DNA from: Gramella jeungdoensis | GTDB lineage: Bacteria; Bacteroidota; Bacteroidia; Flavobacteriales; Flavobacteriaceae | Length of the DNA: 64,000 nucleotides | Direction: 5' to 3' | NCBI RefSeq assembly: GCF_023805255.1 | Contig: NZ_JAMSCK010000003.1 | Coordinates: 558,001-622,000, forward strand | Part shown: piece by piece, positions 53,287-61,104 of the stretch | How positions within the stretch are numbered: the first letter of the stretch is position 1 | Layout: each line of letters starts with the position of its first letter | Notes under the pieces: model-generated | What the model was told of the DNA's origin: nothing | The model's database searches: none | The model's input: the letters and a program-made list of their open reading frames with translations, nothing else | Program-made: the position numbers and the translations under genes

Positions 53287-56025
53287 ATGGAAGCACCAGT
53301 TAGAGAAAAGGCCAGGATATTCCGGTTTGGAAATAAGACTGCCGACGGAAGCAAGAATATGAAAAATCTTTTAGGAGGTAAAGGTGCCAACCTCGCCGAG
53401 ATGAGCAGGATTGGAATTCCTGTTCCTCCGGGATTTACCATTACCACCGAAGTTTGTACCGAATATCATACTAATGGGAAAGAAGCGGTGATCAAAGTCT
53501 TAAAAAAGGACATGGAGAATGGGATATCTTTTATAGAAGATATCATGGAAAAGAAATATGGTGATCCTGAGAATCCTTTATTGGTTTCAGTTCGTTCCGG
53601 TGCCAGAAAATCCATGCCTGGTATGATGGATACCGTTCTTAATTTAGGATTGAATGATGAGGTGGTGGCCGGACTCATAAAGAAGTCAAACAATGAACGC
53701 TTTGTATGGGACTCCTACAGGCGTTTTATTCAGATGTACGGGAGTGTGGTTCTGGGAATGAAGCCCGATGCAAAAGAAGATACCGATTCTTTTGAGGAGA
53801 TCATGGACAAGTTGAAAGAAAAGAGAAATATTAAGCTGGATACCGAATTTAGTGTTCAGGACCTTAAGGAACTGGTGAGAGATTTCAAGAAGGTGGTCAA
53901 GCAGCGTACCGGGCATAGTATTCCTTCCGATCCATGGGAACAACTATGGAATGCAACGATGGCGGTTTTTGACAGCTGGAATGGGAACAGGGCCAGGTAC
54001 TACAGGAAAATTCACGGGTATCCGTCAGACTGGGGTACAGCGGTTAACGTACAGGCGATGGTCTTCGGGAATATGGGCGATAACTCGGCAACCGGAGTGT
54101 GCTTTACCAGGGATGCCGGTAGTGGAGAAAACGTTTTTAATGGGGAGTATCTGATGAATGCCCAGGGTGAAGATGTGGTTGCCGGGATACGAACCCCACA
54201 ACAGATCACCAAACTTGGATCAAAGCGATGGGCGGAACTGGCTAAGGTTGATGAAAAGGAAAGAGTGGAGAAATATCCATCTCTGGAAGAGCTGCTTCCT
54301 TCCTTATATGCTGAACTGGATGAGTATCAAAAGAAAATTGAAACTCACTATCGGGATATGCAGGACATGGAATTTACCATTCAGGAGGGAAGGCTTTGGA
54401 TACTTCAGACCAGGGATGGGAAACGAACCGGGACGGCCATGATAAAAATTGCAGTAGATCTCTTAAAGGAAGGATTGATTGATCAGAAAGAGGCTATTAT
54501 GCGCATTGAACCCATGAAACTTGATGAACTCTTGCATCCTGTTTTTGATCCCGATGCATTGAAAAAAGCTCATATAATCGCCCAGGGTCTGCCGGCATCT
54601 CCCGGTGCAGCTACAGGACAGATCGTTTTCTTTGCTGATGAAGCTGACAAATTTAAAAACTCGATTCTGGTGCGTGTTGAAACTTCCCCTGAAGATCTGG
54701 AGGGTATGAACATAGCCCGCGGAATATTAACCGCTCGTGGCGGAATGACCTCACATGCGGCCGTAGTTGCTCGCGGAATGGGCAAATGCTGTGTTTCTGG
54801 TGCCGGTGCTCTTAATATTGACTATAAGCAGCGAAATATGGTAGTGGGTGAAAAGGAATATCATGAAGGTGACTGGATATCATTAAATGGAAGTACTGGG
54901 AATATCATTGAAGGGAAAGTGGCAACTGTAGAACCTGAACTAAGCGGTGAATTGGCTGAAATACTGGAATTATCAGATGTTTTTTCAACTATGGAAGTCA
55001 GGACAAATGCCGATACGCCTAAAGATGCAATTGCGGCAAGGAATTTTGGTGCTCTGGGGATCGGTTTGGCGAGAACCGAACATATGTTCTTTGGGCAGGA
55101 CAGAATCAGGGCTATGCGTGAAATGATCCTGGCCGATACGCGCAATGGCAGGAGAAGAGCTTTGCAGGAGCTGCTTCCCATGCAAAGAGAAGATTTTGAA
55201 GGCATTTTTGAGGCAATGCAGGGTTTGCCGGTTACCATCCGGCTTTTAGATCCGCCATTACATGAATTCGTACCTCACGAACTGGCACAACAAAAAGAGC
55301 TGGCAAAAGAAATGCATATTTCGGTTAAAGCTGTTAAGAATAAAGTGGATGAACTTAAGGAATTCAATCCTATGCTGGGTCATCGCGGCTGCCGTTTAGG
55401 TAACACCTATCCCGAAATTACAGAGATGCAAGCCCGTGCCATTATTGAATCAGCCTTAAATGTAAAAGAACGGGGTATTGATGTTAAACCCGAAATAATG
55501 GTTCCGCTTGTTGGAACATTAAAAGAATTCATACTTCAGGAAAAGATCATAAGGCAAATTGCCGATAAGGTCTTTACTGAAAGAAATGACAGAGTGGATT
55601 ATCTGCTGGGTACTATGATCGAAATTCCCCGCGCAGCCTTAACTGCCGATGAGATTGCTATACATGCAGAGTTCTTTTCTTTTGGCACCAACGATCTTAC
55701 GCAAATGGTTTTCGGGTATTCACGTGACGATGTTGGGAAATTCCTGCCAGTATATTATGAAAAGGGAATTTTAATGACCGATCCTTTTGAGGTGTTGGAT
55801 CAGGAAGGAGTGGGCCAATTAATAAGAACGGGGATAGAGAAAGGTAGGAGTACAAATCCAAAATTAAAGATAGGGATATGTGGTGAACATGGAGGAGAAC
55901 CTTCTTCCATTGAATTTTGCTACCAGGCCGGGATGGATTATGTGAGCTGTTCTCCCTTCAGGGTACCCATCGCACGGGTGGCTTCGGCCCAGGCAGCGAT
56001 TAAACATAAAAAAGAGACTGTCTAA
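53287..56025 (+). CDS. ppdK: Pyruvate, phosphate dikinase
   Basis: 912 residues, full length. The N-terminal ATP-grasp region (about 20-340, LLGGKGANLAEM; VSVRSGARKSMPGMMDT), central phosphohistidine domain with catalytic His490 in GGMTSHAAVVARGMGKCCVSG, and C-terminal TIM barrel with TMIEIPRAALTADE, FFSFGTNDLTQM and the Cys in GICGEHGG. It interconverts pyruvate, ATP and Pi with PEP, AMP and PPi; direction and use (gluconeogenesis or glycolysis) depend on conditions. Its 3' end overlaps a minus-strand terminator. Cytoplasmic. Confidence 0.97.
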   Translation: MEAPVREKARIFRFGNKTADGSKNMKNLLGGKGANLAEMSRIGIPVPPGFTITTEVCTEYHTNGKEAVIKVLKKDMENGISFIEDIMEKKYGDPENPLLVSVRSGARKSMPGMMDTVLNLGLNDEVVAGLIKKSNNERFVWDSYRRFIQMYGSVVLGMKPDAKEDTDSFEEIMDKLKEKRNIKLDTEFSVQDLKELVRDFKKVVKQRTGHSIPSDPWEQLWNATMAVFDSWNGNRARYYRKIHGYPSDWGTAVNVQAMVFGNMGDNSATGVCFTRDAGSGENVFNGEYLMNAQGEDVVAGIRTPQQITKLGSKRWAELAKVDEKERVEKYPSLEELLPSLYAELDEYQKKIETHYRDMQDMEFTIQEGRLWILQTRDGKRTGTAMIKIAVDLLKEGLIDQKEAIMRIEPMKLDELLHPVFDPDALKKAHIIAQGLPASPGAATGQIVFFADEADKFKNSILVRVETSPEDLEGMNIARGILTARGGMTSHAAVVARGMGKCCVSGAGALNIDYKQRNMVVGEKEYHEGDWISLNGSTGNIIEGKVATVEPELSGELAEILELSDVFSTMEVRTNADTPKDAIAARNFGALGIGLARTEHMFFGQDRIRAMREMILADTRNGRRRALQELLPMQREDFEGIFEAMQGLPVTIRLLDPPLHEFVPHELAQQKELAKEMHISVKAVKNKVDELKEFNPMLGHRGCRLGNTYPEITEMQARAIIESALNVKERGIDVKPEIMVPLVGTLKEFILQEKIIRQIADKVFTERNDRVDYLLGTMIEIPRAALTADEIAIHAEFFSFGTNDLTQMVFGYSRDDVGKFLPVYYEKGILMTDPFEVLDQEGVGQLIRTGIEKGRSTNPKLKIGICGEHGGEPSSIEFCYQAGMDYVSCSPFRVPIARVASAQAAIKHKKETV

Positions 56026-56047
56026 AATTATTTTTAAACAATCTCTT
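56006..56047 (-). terminator. Minus-strand terminator overlapping the 3' end of ppdK
   Basis: 16-base arms (56012-56027 and 56032-56047). As minus-strand RNA they pair fully with two G-U pairs and are followed by six U; as plus-strand RNA the same positions become C-A mismatches. It therefore serves the SMP-30-like gene and lies partly inside the ppdK coding sequence. Confidence 0.7.
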
Positions 56048-56069
56048 ATTATTTCTAAAGCAAACATAT

Positions 56070-57044
56070 TTAGTCTACTCTAAGAATTTTGAATTCATCT
56101 GTTGAACCTCCGCTCAAAAGTATGTCAAGATTAGCTGAGAGTACATATGCAATATTTCTTTTTACGGTTACAGTGGTTAGGAAATCCCCAGGAACAGGAA
56201 ATTCACTTTTTACATATGCGGTTTCCCAGCTATCTCTTGTTCCGAAGATCTGTACCCTTGCCTTTTCCCCTCCAAAATCATTGCTTACTACAATGAGTTC
56301 GTTAGGATTGTCTAAATATATTCCATCTGGACTAAAAAGCGGGATCGGTATTTCTACCAGGGAATAATCTCCCGGATCATCGATTGGAAATTTCAGGATG
56401 GTATTGTTCTGAATATGACTTACCAGTAGAAACCCTCTGGGGTCATAGTCAATTCCATTAAGGCCGAAATTTCCGGGGATGGGAGCCAGATCTGGGTCTT
56501 CAAAAAAGATAGACGCATTTCCGGCAGGATCAACTTTATAAATGATACCGGCATAACTATCGGTTACGTAAGCATTCCCATGGTTATCGGTTGTCACATC
56601 ATTTACTAGGTGTCCTCCTTCTGAAAGTCCACCAAGATCGGCATAGAATATATTTTCTCCGGTAAGATTATAAACTACCAGTTCTGCAAAACTTCCGTCA
56701 ATATTTGTATTTGTAACCAACAGCCTTTTTGTAGTATGATCTATATGAATACCCAGGGTAGAAACAAGGTTTTCATCGCTAATGAATACCGAATATTCCC
56801 CGTTAATTACCTGGCCAATGTCACCTCTTGTGATTGAAGAAATTAGAAAGCGGTTATTCCTAATATCGTATTCGATGCCTTCTGGATAGAGGTCGGTTTC
56901 ATTAATAGTGATCTCCCAGTCATTGTGGGAATTTGCGATGCTAAGATTGAAATTCTCAACTGTATCTGCTGGACTTTCAGAGGAACAGGAGAGGTTGGAT
57001 AGAACCATGCAAAGGATCAATCCGGCAAAAATTAAATTTCTCAT
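56070..57044 (-). CDS. SMP-30/gluconolactonase-like lipoprotein
   Basis: 324 residues. Lipobox LSNLSC ends the signal at about 20. The rest is a six-bladed beta-propeller: YPEGIEYDIRNNRFLISS, LGIHIDHTTKRLLVTNTN, LVNDVTTDNHGNAYVTDSYAG, IYKVDPAGNASIF, LNGIDYDPRGFLLVSH and SPDGIYLDNPNELIVVSNDF. This is the SMP-30/strictosidine-synthase-like family, whose members hydrolyse lactones or bind ligands with Ca. Function here unknown. Envelope-anchored. Confidence 0.8.
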   Translation of the reverse strand: MRNLIFAGLILCMVLSNLSCSSESPADTVENFNLSIANSHNDWEITINETDLYPEGIEYDIRNNRFLISSITRGDIGQVINGEYSVFISDENLVSTLGIHIDHTTKRLLVTNTNIDGSFAELVVYNLTGENIFYADLGGLSEGGHLVNDVTTDNHGNAYVTDSYAGIIYKVDPAGNASIFFEDPDLAPIPGNFGLNGIDYDPRGFLLVSHIQNNTILKFPIDDPGDYSLVEIPIPLFSPDGIYLDNPNELIVVSNDFGGEKARVQIFGTRDSWETAYVKSEFPVPGDFLTTVTVKRNIAYVLSANLDILLSGGSTDEFKILRVD

Positions 57045-57168
57045 GAGTTTAAGATTTAAGTTATTAAAAGGGGGGAGTTTCAGCCTTACTTAAATCCATA
57101 GCTCCAGGTATCAGAAAAGTTGAATAGTAGTATTGGAGTTAAAACATTGAAAATCAGAACTTAAAATT

Positions 57169-57221
57169 AAAAAAATTATTCTTAAGCAGGAAGTTTATTG
57201 ATTAAAATGACCTTCCTGCTT
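57169..57221 (-). terminator. Terminator of the TPP-riboswitch operon
   Basis: Stem AAGCAGGAAG (57184-57193) with CTTCCTGCTT (57212-57221). Read on the minus strand the stem is followed, nine bases on, by a run of seven T (57169-57175). It lies just after the last gene of the operon. Confidence 0.75.
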
Positions 57222-57244
57222 TTAAAATTAATTCAGGGATAATT

Positions 57245-57523
57245 TTAGGATTCCTTTATGGCAGTAAGTCGGAAATTCTCAACAGATTTTCCTTTTAAGT
57301 GTTTTTCCCACCGATCCAGGAGGGGCTTTTCGAGTTCAAGTTCCCTGTACTCGTCAGGATTCATAATAGGAATCCCTTTAATTATAGGGTAGATCCTTTT
57401 ACATTCCCCGCAGGTTAAAAAGCCTTCGATAATATTTCCATCTATATCCTTGGTGATAACTGTCAGTTCTATATCGGCCTTGTCAAAAGGACAACAAAGT
57501 TTTTCTATGGTCTTTGGTTTCAT
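57245..57523 (-). CDS. Trm112-like zinc-binding protein
   Basis: 92 residues. Pattern of the Trm112/YcaR family: KLCCPFDKADIEL near the N-terminus and LTCGECKRIYPIIKGIPIM (about 36-54), where CGEC supplies one zinc pair; the first pair is CC rather than CxxC, so the site is modified. Trm112 proteins are small partners that stabilise or activate SAM methyltransferases. It is the last gene of an operon whose first gene encodes a methyltransferase, 3 bp after the ThiE-like gene, so a role as that enzyme's partner is an attractive inference. Confidence 0.8.
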   Translation of the reverse strand: MKPKTIEKLCCPFDKADIELTVITKDIDGNIIEGFLTCGECKRIYPIIKGIPIMNPDEYRELELEKPLLDRWEKHLKGKSVENFRLTAIKES

Positions 57524-57526
57524 CTC

Positions 57527-58159
57527 TTATAGGTTTAGTTTTTTCAAATAATTCTGAATAGCTTTCTGCGGTCTGTCAGTATTCATGATACCTGATACTA
57601 CAGCCACTCCTTCAAAATCCAGTTCGTTAAGTTCTTTTATATTGTCTGGGTTTATTCCGCCCGCAAGAAATACCGGTAAAGAGCTTTTTTCTTTAGTTTT
57701 TTTTATGGTTTCGAAATCTACCAGTTCACAACTGTTACTGGTGGAAGAGGGAAATATTGAACAAAAAGAGATATAATCGAAGCGGTTCTTTTCTGCCCAG
57801 CTAACCCAGCTTAAGTCGTTATTGCAGGTTAAACCACTCAAAAACTGTTTTCCGATTTTTCGTCTTATTTTTTTGATGTCTTCAGGAATTTCATCGAAGT
57901 GTACTCCGTCAAGCGCAGCTTCTCCCAACAGCTCCCATTGATTATTAATGAATACCGGAACTTCTTTGGAATGGCATAACTCACATATTTTATCTATTAG
58001 GGGAATGATCTTTTGTTCCTCCTGAAAATTATCCCAGATCTGTAATGCCACTATTTTTTCATGCAGTGCCTGTTCTATTCTTTTTAAAAGAATGGTTTCG
58101 TCCATAGACGGGTCTACCACAAGGTAGATTCCTTTTTGTATTCTGTTCTTTATTTCCAT
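57527..58159 (-). CDS. ThiE/TenI-like protein with altered active site
   Basis: 210 residues with the ThiE barrel order: IYLVVDPS (11-18), VALQIWDN (37-44), VFINNQ (69-74), GVHF (85-88), FDYISFCSIFPSST (127-140), FLAGGIN (164-170) and VAVVSGI (185-191). True ThiE has QxREK, NDD/NDR, and PTxTK there. Here Arg and Lys are Trp42 and Asn44, the Mg-binding Asp is Asn73, and the Lys is Ser141. The TenI catalytic His (FGH-x-F) is also missing, being Cys/Ser in FCSIF. So neither thiamine phosphate synthase nor thiazole tautomerase activity is expected. Overlaps the AIR-synthase-like gene by 10 bp. Confidence 0.85.
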   Translation of the reverse strand: MEIKNRIQKGIYLVVDPSMDETILLKRIEQALHEKIVALQIWDNFQEEQKIIPLIDKICELCHSKEVPVFINNQWELLGEAALDGVHFDEIPEDIKKIRRKIGKQFLSGLTCNNDLSWVSWAEKNRFDYISFCSIFPSSTSNSCELVDFETIKKTKEKSSLPVFLAGGINPDNIKELNELDFEGVAVVSGIMNTDRPQKAIQNYLKKLNL

Positions 58160-59199
58160 CCTGCATTCAGGGCTTTGAAAAAAGCTGCCCAGTAAGGGTC
58201 AGTTTCATAATATTTCATTTTGCTTATCTCATCCTTCTGTGTTAGCTGAATTCCACTGTCGGCATCTGTAAATTCACCTACCTTAGAACATTGGATACCT
58301 TGATATTTCAGGCTTTCAATAATCTCCTTATCACTGCCGGGCTTACAGGAAATGATCATTGATCCGGCACCTATACAATACCTGGGGTCCAAAGAGAAAA
58401 TGTCACATACCGCTTTTTGAAGGTGGCCGATGGGAATCTTTTCATTATTCACTATCGCTCCATTCCCTGAAGCCACCGCCATTTCATAAATGGCCCCTAG
58501 CACTCCTCCTTCGGTTACATCATGCATCCCGGTGATATTTTTAGCACTAGTTTCCATAACCGTCAGGGCTTCTTTTAAAGAACTTGTGTCATAGAAGGTC
58601 TCACATGTTCTGTGATAGGTTTCCGCTCCGGCTCTGTTCTTTACCGTTTCAGGGAAACTCATTGCCAGGATCGCGGAAGATGAGATAGCACAGGATTTTG
58701 TCACCAGAATAGAGTCACCTTTTTGGGCGTATTTTGAAACTTTGATCTTGTCTTTGGGAGCAATAGTTGTAAAAGTTCCTCCCCCGGCAATAGTGGAATT
58801 CTGCCCTTCAATGAAGCCCGTATGCCCACCGGTTATAGCCATTCCTATTTTCTCACAAAAATGATGAATATGATCCCAGTAGGTTTGAAAATCCTTTTTG
58901 GAGAAGCTTGCCGGAAGGTTGAGTACAAACTGCCCGAACATCGGTGCGAAACCAGTGGTGGCCATATCATTTGCCATTAGCTGTACCGAAAGCCAGGCAG
59001 ATTCTTTTAAGCCTAAGGTTGGGATCAATGAAAGAGGGTCGCTGGTCATGGCCATTGCCATATTCCCGGGAATGTCGATCAAAGACACATCTACTCCAAA
59101 GCCGGGGCCCACCAAAACGTCTTCCCTTTGCGAGCCTGATTTTTCCTTAATAAAATCCTCTACCAGATTCCGGTCTATTTTACCCAAAGTTTCGCTCAT
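58150..59199 (-). CDS. AIR synthase/HypE-like ATP-binding protein
   Basis: 349 residues, like HypE, SelD, PurM and ThiL. Features: GFGVDVSLID (34-42) and TSDPLSLIPTLG (52-63) with Mg-binding Asp, AWLSVQLMANDMATTGFAP (68-86), GGHTGF (124-129), and GMHDVTEGGVLGAIYEMA in the second half. The family binds ATP at a dimer interface and makes acyl-phosphate or phosphorylated products. It is not ThiL by motif order. Its place under a TPP riboswitch suggests a step in thiamine metabolism; the reaction is unknown. It overlaps the methyltransferase stop by 1 bp and the ThiE-like gene by 10 bp. Confidence 0.8.
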   Translation of the reverse strand: MSETLGKIDRNLVEDFIKEKSGSQREDVLVGPGFGVDVSLIDIPGNMAMAMTSDPLSLIPTLGLKESAWLSVQLMANDMATTGFAPMFGQFVLNLPASFSKKDFQTYWDHIHHFCEKIGMAITGGHTGFIEGQNSTIAGGGTFTTIAPKDKIKVSKYAQKGDSILVTKSCAISSSAILAMSFPETVKNRAGAETYHRTCETFYDTSSLKEALTVMETSAKNITGMHDVTEGGVLGAIYEMAVASGNGAIVNNEKIPIGHLQKAVCDIFSLDPRYCIGAGSMIISCKPGSDKEIIESLKYQGIQCSKVGEFTDADSGIQLTQKDEISKMKYYETDPYWAAFFKALNAGWK

Positions 59200-59927
59200 T
59201 ATTCTACATCATTAAATTGAATGTATAATCCGAAGAAATCACCGAATGGTAAATTCCATTGCTGTACCGGGAACCATTTGGGCAGGCCGGTACATTTCCA
59301 TCTTATTGTATATTCTCTTCCCTTAAGTGCTTCATGAATGATAGCGGTAAGCTTTTCGGGTGTGTAGAAGGTGGCCGTGAGGTAAAAAGGGTTTTTTCCA
59401 AAGATTTCCTGTATCCTTCTTCGAACTACTTTAGGAGAATTTCGGTTCATCATCCCCATCGCAATCCCATATTTACCAACTCTAGCGGCTTCCCGGATCA
59501 CCTTCACCGGGTCTTTATAATATTCAAAAGTGGTAATAAAAGCGAGTGAATCAAAAGTATGATCCTTGAATGGCATATGGTGGGAATCTGCCATCACCAG
59601 GTCTCCATCAAAAAGATGAATTGCCTGTGAAAGCATCAGCGGTGAAATGTCCCCGCCGGTAGCTTCGATTCCTATCTCCTTCCACCAGCGTGTAAACCTT
59701 GTTGTGCCACAGCCAAACTCGAGGAGGGTTTCTACCCTGGAGTCGGCAGAAACGAGGTCTTCCATTACCTTTTTCTGCCAGACCTCGGCACGTTTGTATC
59801 GTCCCTCATACCATTGTTCATAAGTATCGGTATGTTCACGATTAAAAAACCATTCCGGGCGGTTCTGCCAGTTCTGCTGACTTTGAGGAATAAGGCCTTT
59901 TTTAGATGATTCTATTTTCATATACAT
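59199..59927 (-). CDS. SAM-dependent class I methyltransferase under TPP control
   Basis: 242 residues from the Met at 59927 (a Met two codons later at 59921 is also possible). An upstream in-frame TTG at 59966 would lie inside the riboswitch terminator, so it is rejected. Motif I is EFGCGTTRFT (70-79), GGDIS (91-95) is the acidic loop, and VMADSHHMPFKDHTFD and FITTFEYYKDPVKVIREAARVG follow, as in UbiE/COQ5-like methyltransferases. First gene of the TPP operon with three downstream partners; a Trm112-like activator is the last. Substrate unknown. Confidence 0.85.
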   Translation of the reverse strand: MYMKIESSKKGLIPQSQQNWQNRPEWFFNREHTDTYEQWYEGRYKRAEVWQKKVMEDLVSADSRVETLLEFGCGTTRFTRWWKEIGIEATGGDISPLMLSQAIHLFDGDLVMADSHHMPFKDHTFDSLAFITTFEYYKDPVKVIREAARVGKYGIAMGMMNRNSPKVVRRRIQEIFGKNPFYLTATFYTPEKLTAIIHEALKGREYTIRWKCTGLPKWFPVQQWNLPFGDFFGLYIQFNDVE

Positions 59928-59930
59928 TGC

Positions 59931-59977
59931 TTTAAAAAACAAAACTTCATTTTGTTGGATAACCAACCGAAATGAAG
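59931..59977 (-). terminator. Terminator expression platform of the TPP riboswitch
   Basis: On the minus strand an 8-bp stem CTTCATTT/AAATGAAG (arms 59970-59977 and 59945-59952) stacks on an inner GTTGG/CCAAC stem (59954-59958, 59963-59967) and is followed by TTTTGTTTTTT. It comes directly after the aptamer and just before the methyltransferase start, the layout of a transcriptional riboswitch. Confidence 0.85.
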
Positions 59978-59997
59978 CATAAAAATAGATCTCTAGG

Positions 59998-60077
59998 CTG
60001 CATCCCTACGTTGGCATTATCCAAATCAGGTTTCGGGTGTATTCTCAGCCACGTTAAGAGTTGGCACCCCGTGCATT
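59998..60077 (-). ncRNA. TPP riboswitch (THI element)
   Basis: Read on the minus strand: GGGGTGCC, then GGCTGAGA (CTGAGA at 60043-60048), ACACCC, GAAACCTGATTTGGATAATGCC and AACGTAGGGATGCA, in the order and spacing of the THI box. The CUGAGA loop and the GAxCCUGAU...GGxUAAUGCCxxCGUAGGGA half are both nearly perfect. Binding of thiamine pyrophosphate would favour the terminator at 59931-59977 and switch off the four-gene operon below it. Confidence 0.97.
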
Positions 60078-60419
60078 ATGTTTTACAAACCTAGCTAAAT
60101 TTTCACAGGCAATCAATTTATTTTTAATTTCTGTTCAATGAATATTCAAATGAAAAACACGCATTGAACCTAAAGTATAGATCTTATAATGATGCCTGCC
60201 TAATGGATAAATTCTGATCAGCATATATCATTTTCAAATAACAGTGTAAGTAGGCTCCTACTTTCTTTTCTAGTTGTTAATATATCGGTTGAAAACTATT
60301 GATAACTGACTCATTTTTAAGGCTTAACTATGGTTAACTTCCAATTATAAATTTTGACCCTACTTAATAGTCATGGATTCAACATTGGCAGTAAAAGTTT
60401 ACTGTATAAAACATCCAAT
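60078..60419. other. Gene-free region upstream of the riboswitch
   Basis: About 340 bp, AT-rich, holding no ORF or RNA element that I recognise; it should carry the promoter of the TPP operon on the minus strand and that of the small gene at 60420 on the plus strand. Several TTAAC-like words occur near 60320-60345. Confidence 0.5.
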
Positions 60420-60617
60420 ATGAAAGTACTGTCGCCCCAGATCAGAATTTTTGAAAGGATTAACCTTTTTAGTTCATTATTTAAGGTCCTTCTTATTCTC
60501 GTAATTGCCTTGGTTGTGTTTCTCTTAACCTCCCGATCAGGCATGCAATCATCATACGGTAGTAGTCAGGAAGCCTCCTTTACAACATGGCAAAGCAATC
60601 CACCTACACCTTACTAG
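60420..60617 (+). CDS. Small hypothetical single-helix membrane protein
   Basis: 65 residues from the ATG at 60420 (frame open from TTG 60354). One membrane helix (about 20-40, SLFKVLLILVIALVVFLLTS) follows a charged N-terminus. The C-terminal 25 residues are polar, rich in Ser, Gln and Pro (ASFTTWQSNPPTPY). No family recognised. It stands between the riboswitch and the His-rich lipoprotein with no partner. Its coding status is uncertain because of its size. Confidence 0.4.
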   Translation: MKVLSPQIRIFERINLFSSLFKVLLILVIALVVFLLTSRSGMQSSYGSSQEASFTTWQSNPPTPY

Positions 60618-60673
60618 TGCTCTCGAAAATCTCTCTAATTTTATTCTTCCTGGCTTTATAAAAAGAATATAGC

Positions 60674-61069
60674 TTAGGCACAGGAAACAGTTACACTATG
60701 ATTATGGCCTCCATCAGATGTTGAGGTTGCCGTAATCTGATTATTATTCTTAAGTGAATTGAACTGGTCCGGTGTGATAGTCACTTCGTGTATATGCTGA
60801 TCTGTTGAGGCCTGGCTCAGCGTATAGGTCTTTTCTTCTGCGGCATCCACATCTTCCTTTGAAACTGTAAGACTATGGCCATGATTGGCAGAAATTGAAG
60901 TGTTTGTTCCATTCTCCAGACAATCTGCACTGGGATCCGGATCAGGGTCAGGGTTCGGATTAGGGTTACCACCACCATCATCAGACCCTGAACATGCGGT
61001 TAATGAAAGTAATGGAATTCCTATAATAAGTCCTGTTGAGGTCTTTTTGATAAACGATTTTCTGTCCAT
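60674..61069 (-). CDS. His-rich lipoprotein
   Basis: 131 residues. The signal starts MDRKSFIKKTSTGLIIGIPLLSLTAC (Cys26), with a KK pair in place of a twin-arginine motif. A (NP/DP)n linker (about 34-47) is followed by a domain with three His pairs: ANHGHSL (about 60-67), DQHIHEVTI and GGHNHSVTV near the C-terminus, plus two Cys (50 and 130). The pattern suggests a metal-binding beta-domain. A similar conserved family occurs in Bacteroidetes, but I know no function. The ECF sigma gene lies 35 bp upstream on the same strand, so they are likely in one operon. Confidence 0.65.
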   Translation of the reverse strand: MDRKSFIKKTSTGLIIGIPLLSLTACSGSDDGGGNPNPNPDPDPDPSADCLENGTNTSISANHGHSLTVSKEDVDAAEEKTYTLSQASTDQHIHEVTITPDQFNSLKNNNQITATSTSDGGHNHSVTVSCA

Positions 61070-61104
61070 GATTAAAGTTTTGAATTAATACTGATTTTTG
61101 TGGG

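Noticed and set aside
56006-56047. Transposon end resembling the 31-kb inverted repeat
   Set aside because: The repeat is a close-spaced stem with a minus-strand T-run, so a terminator explains it better.
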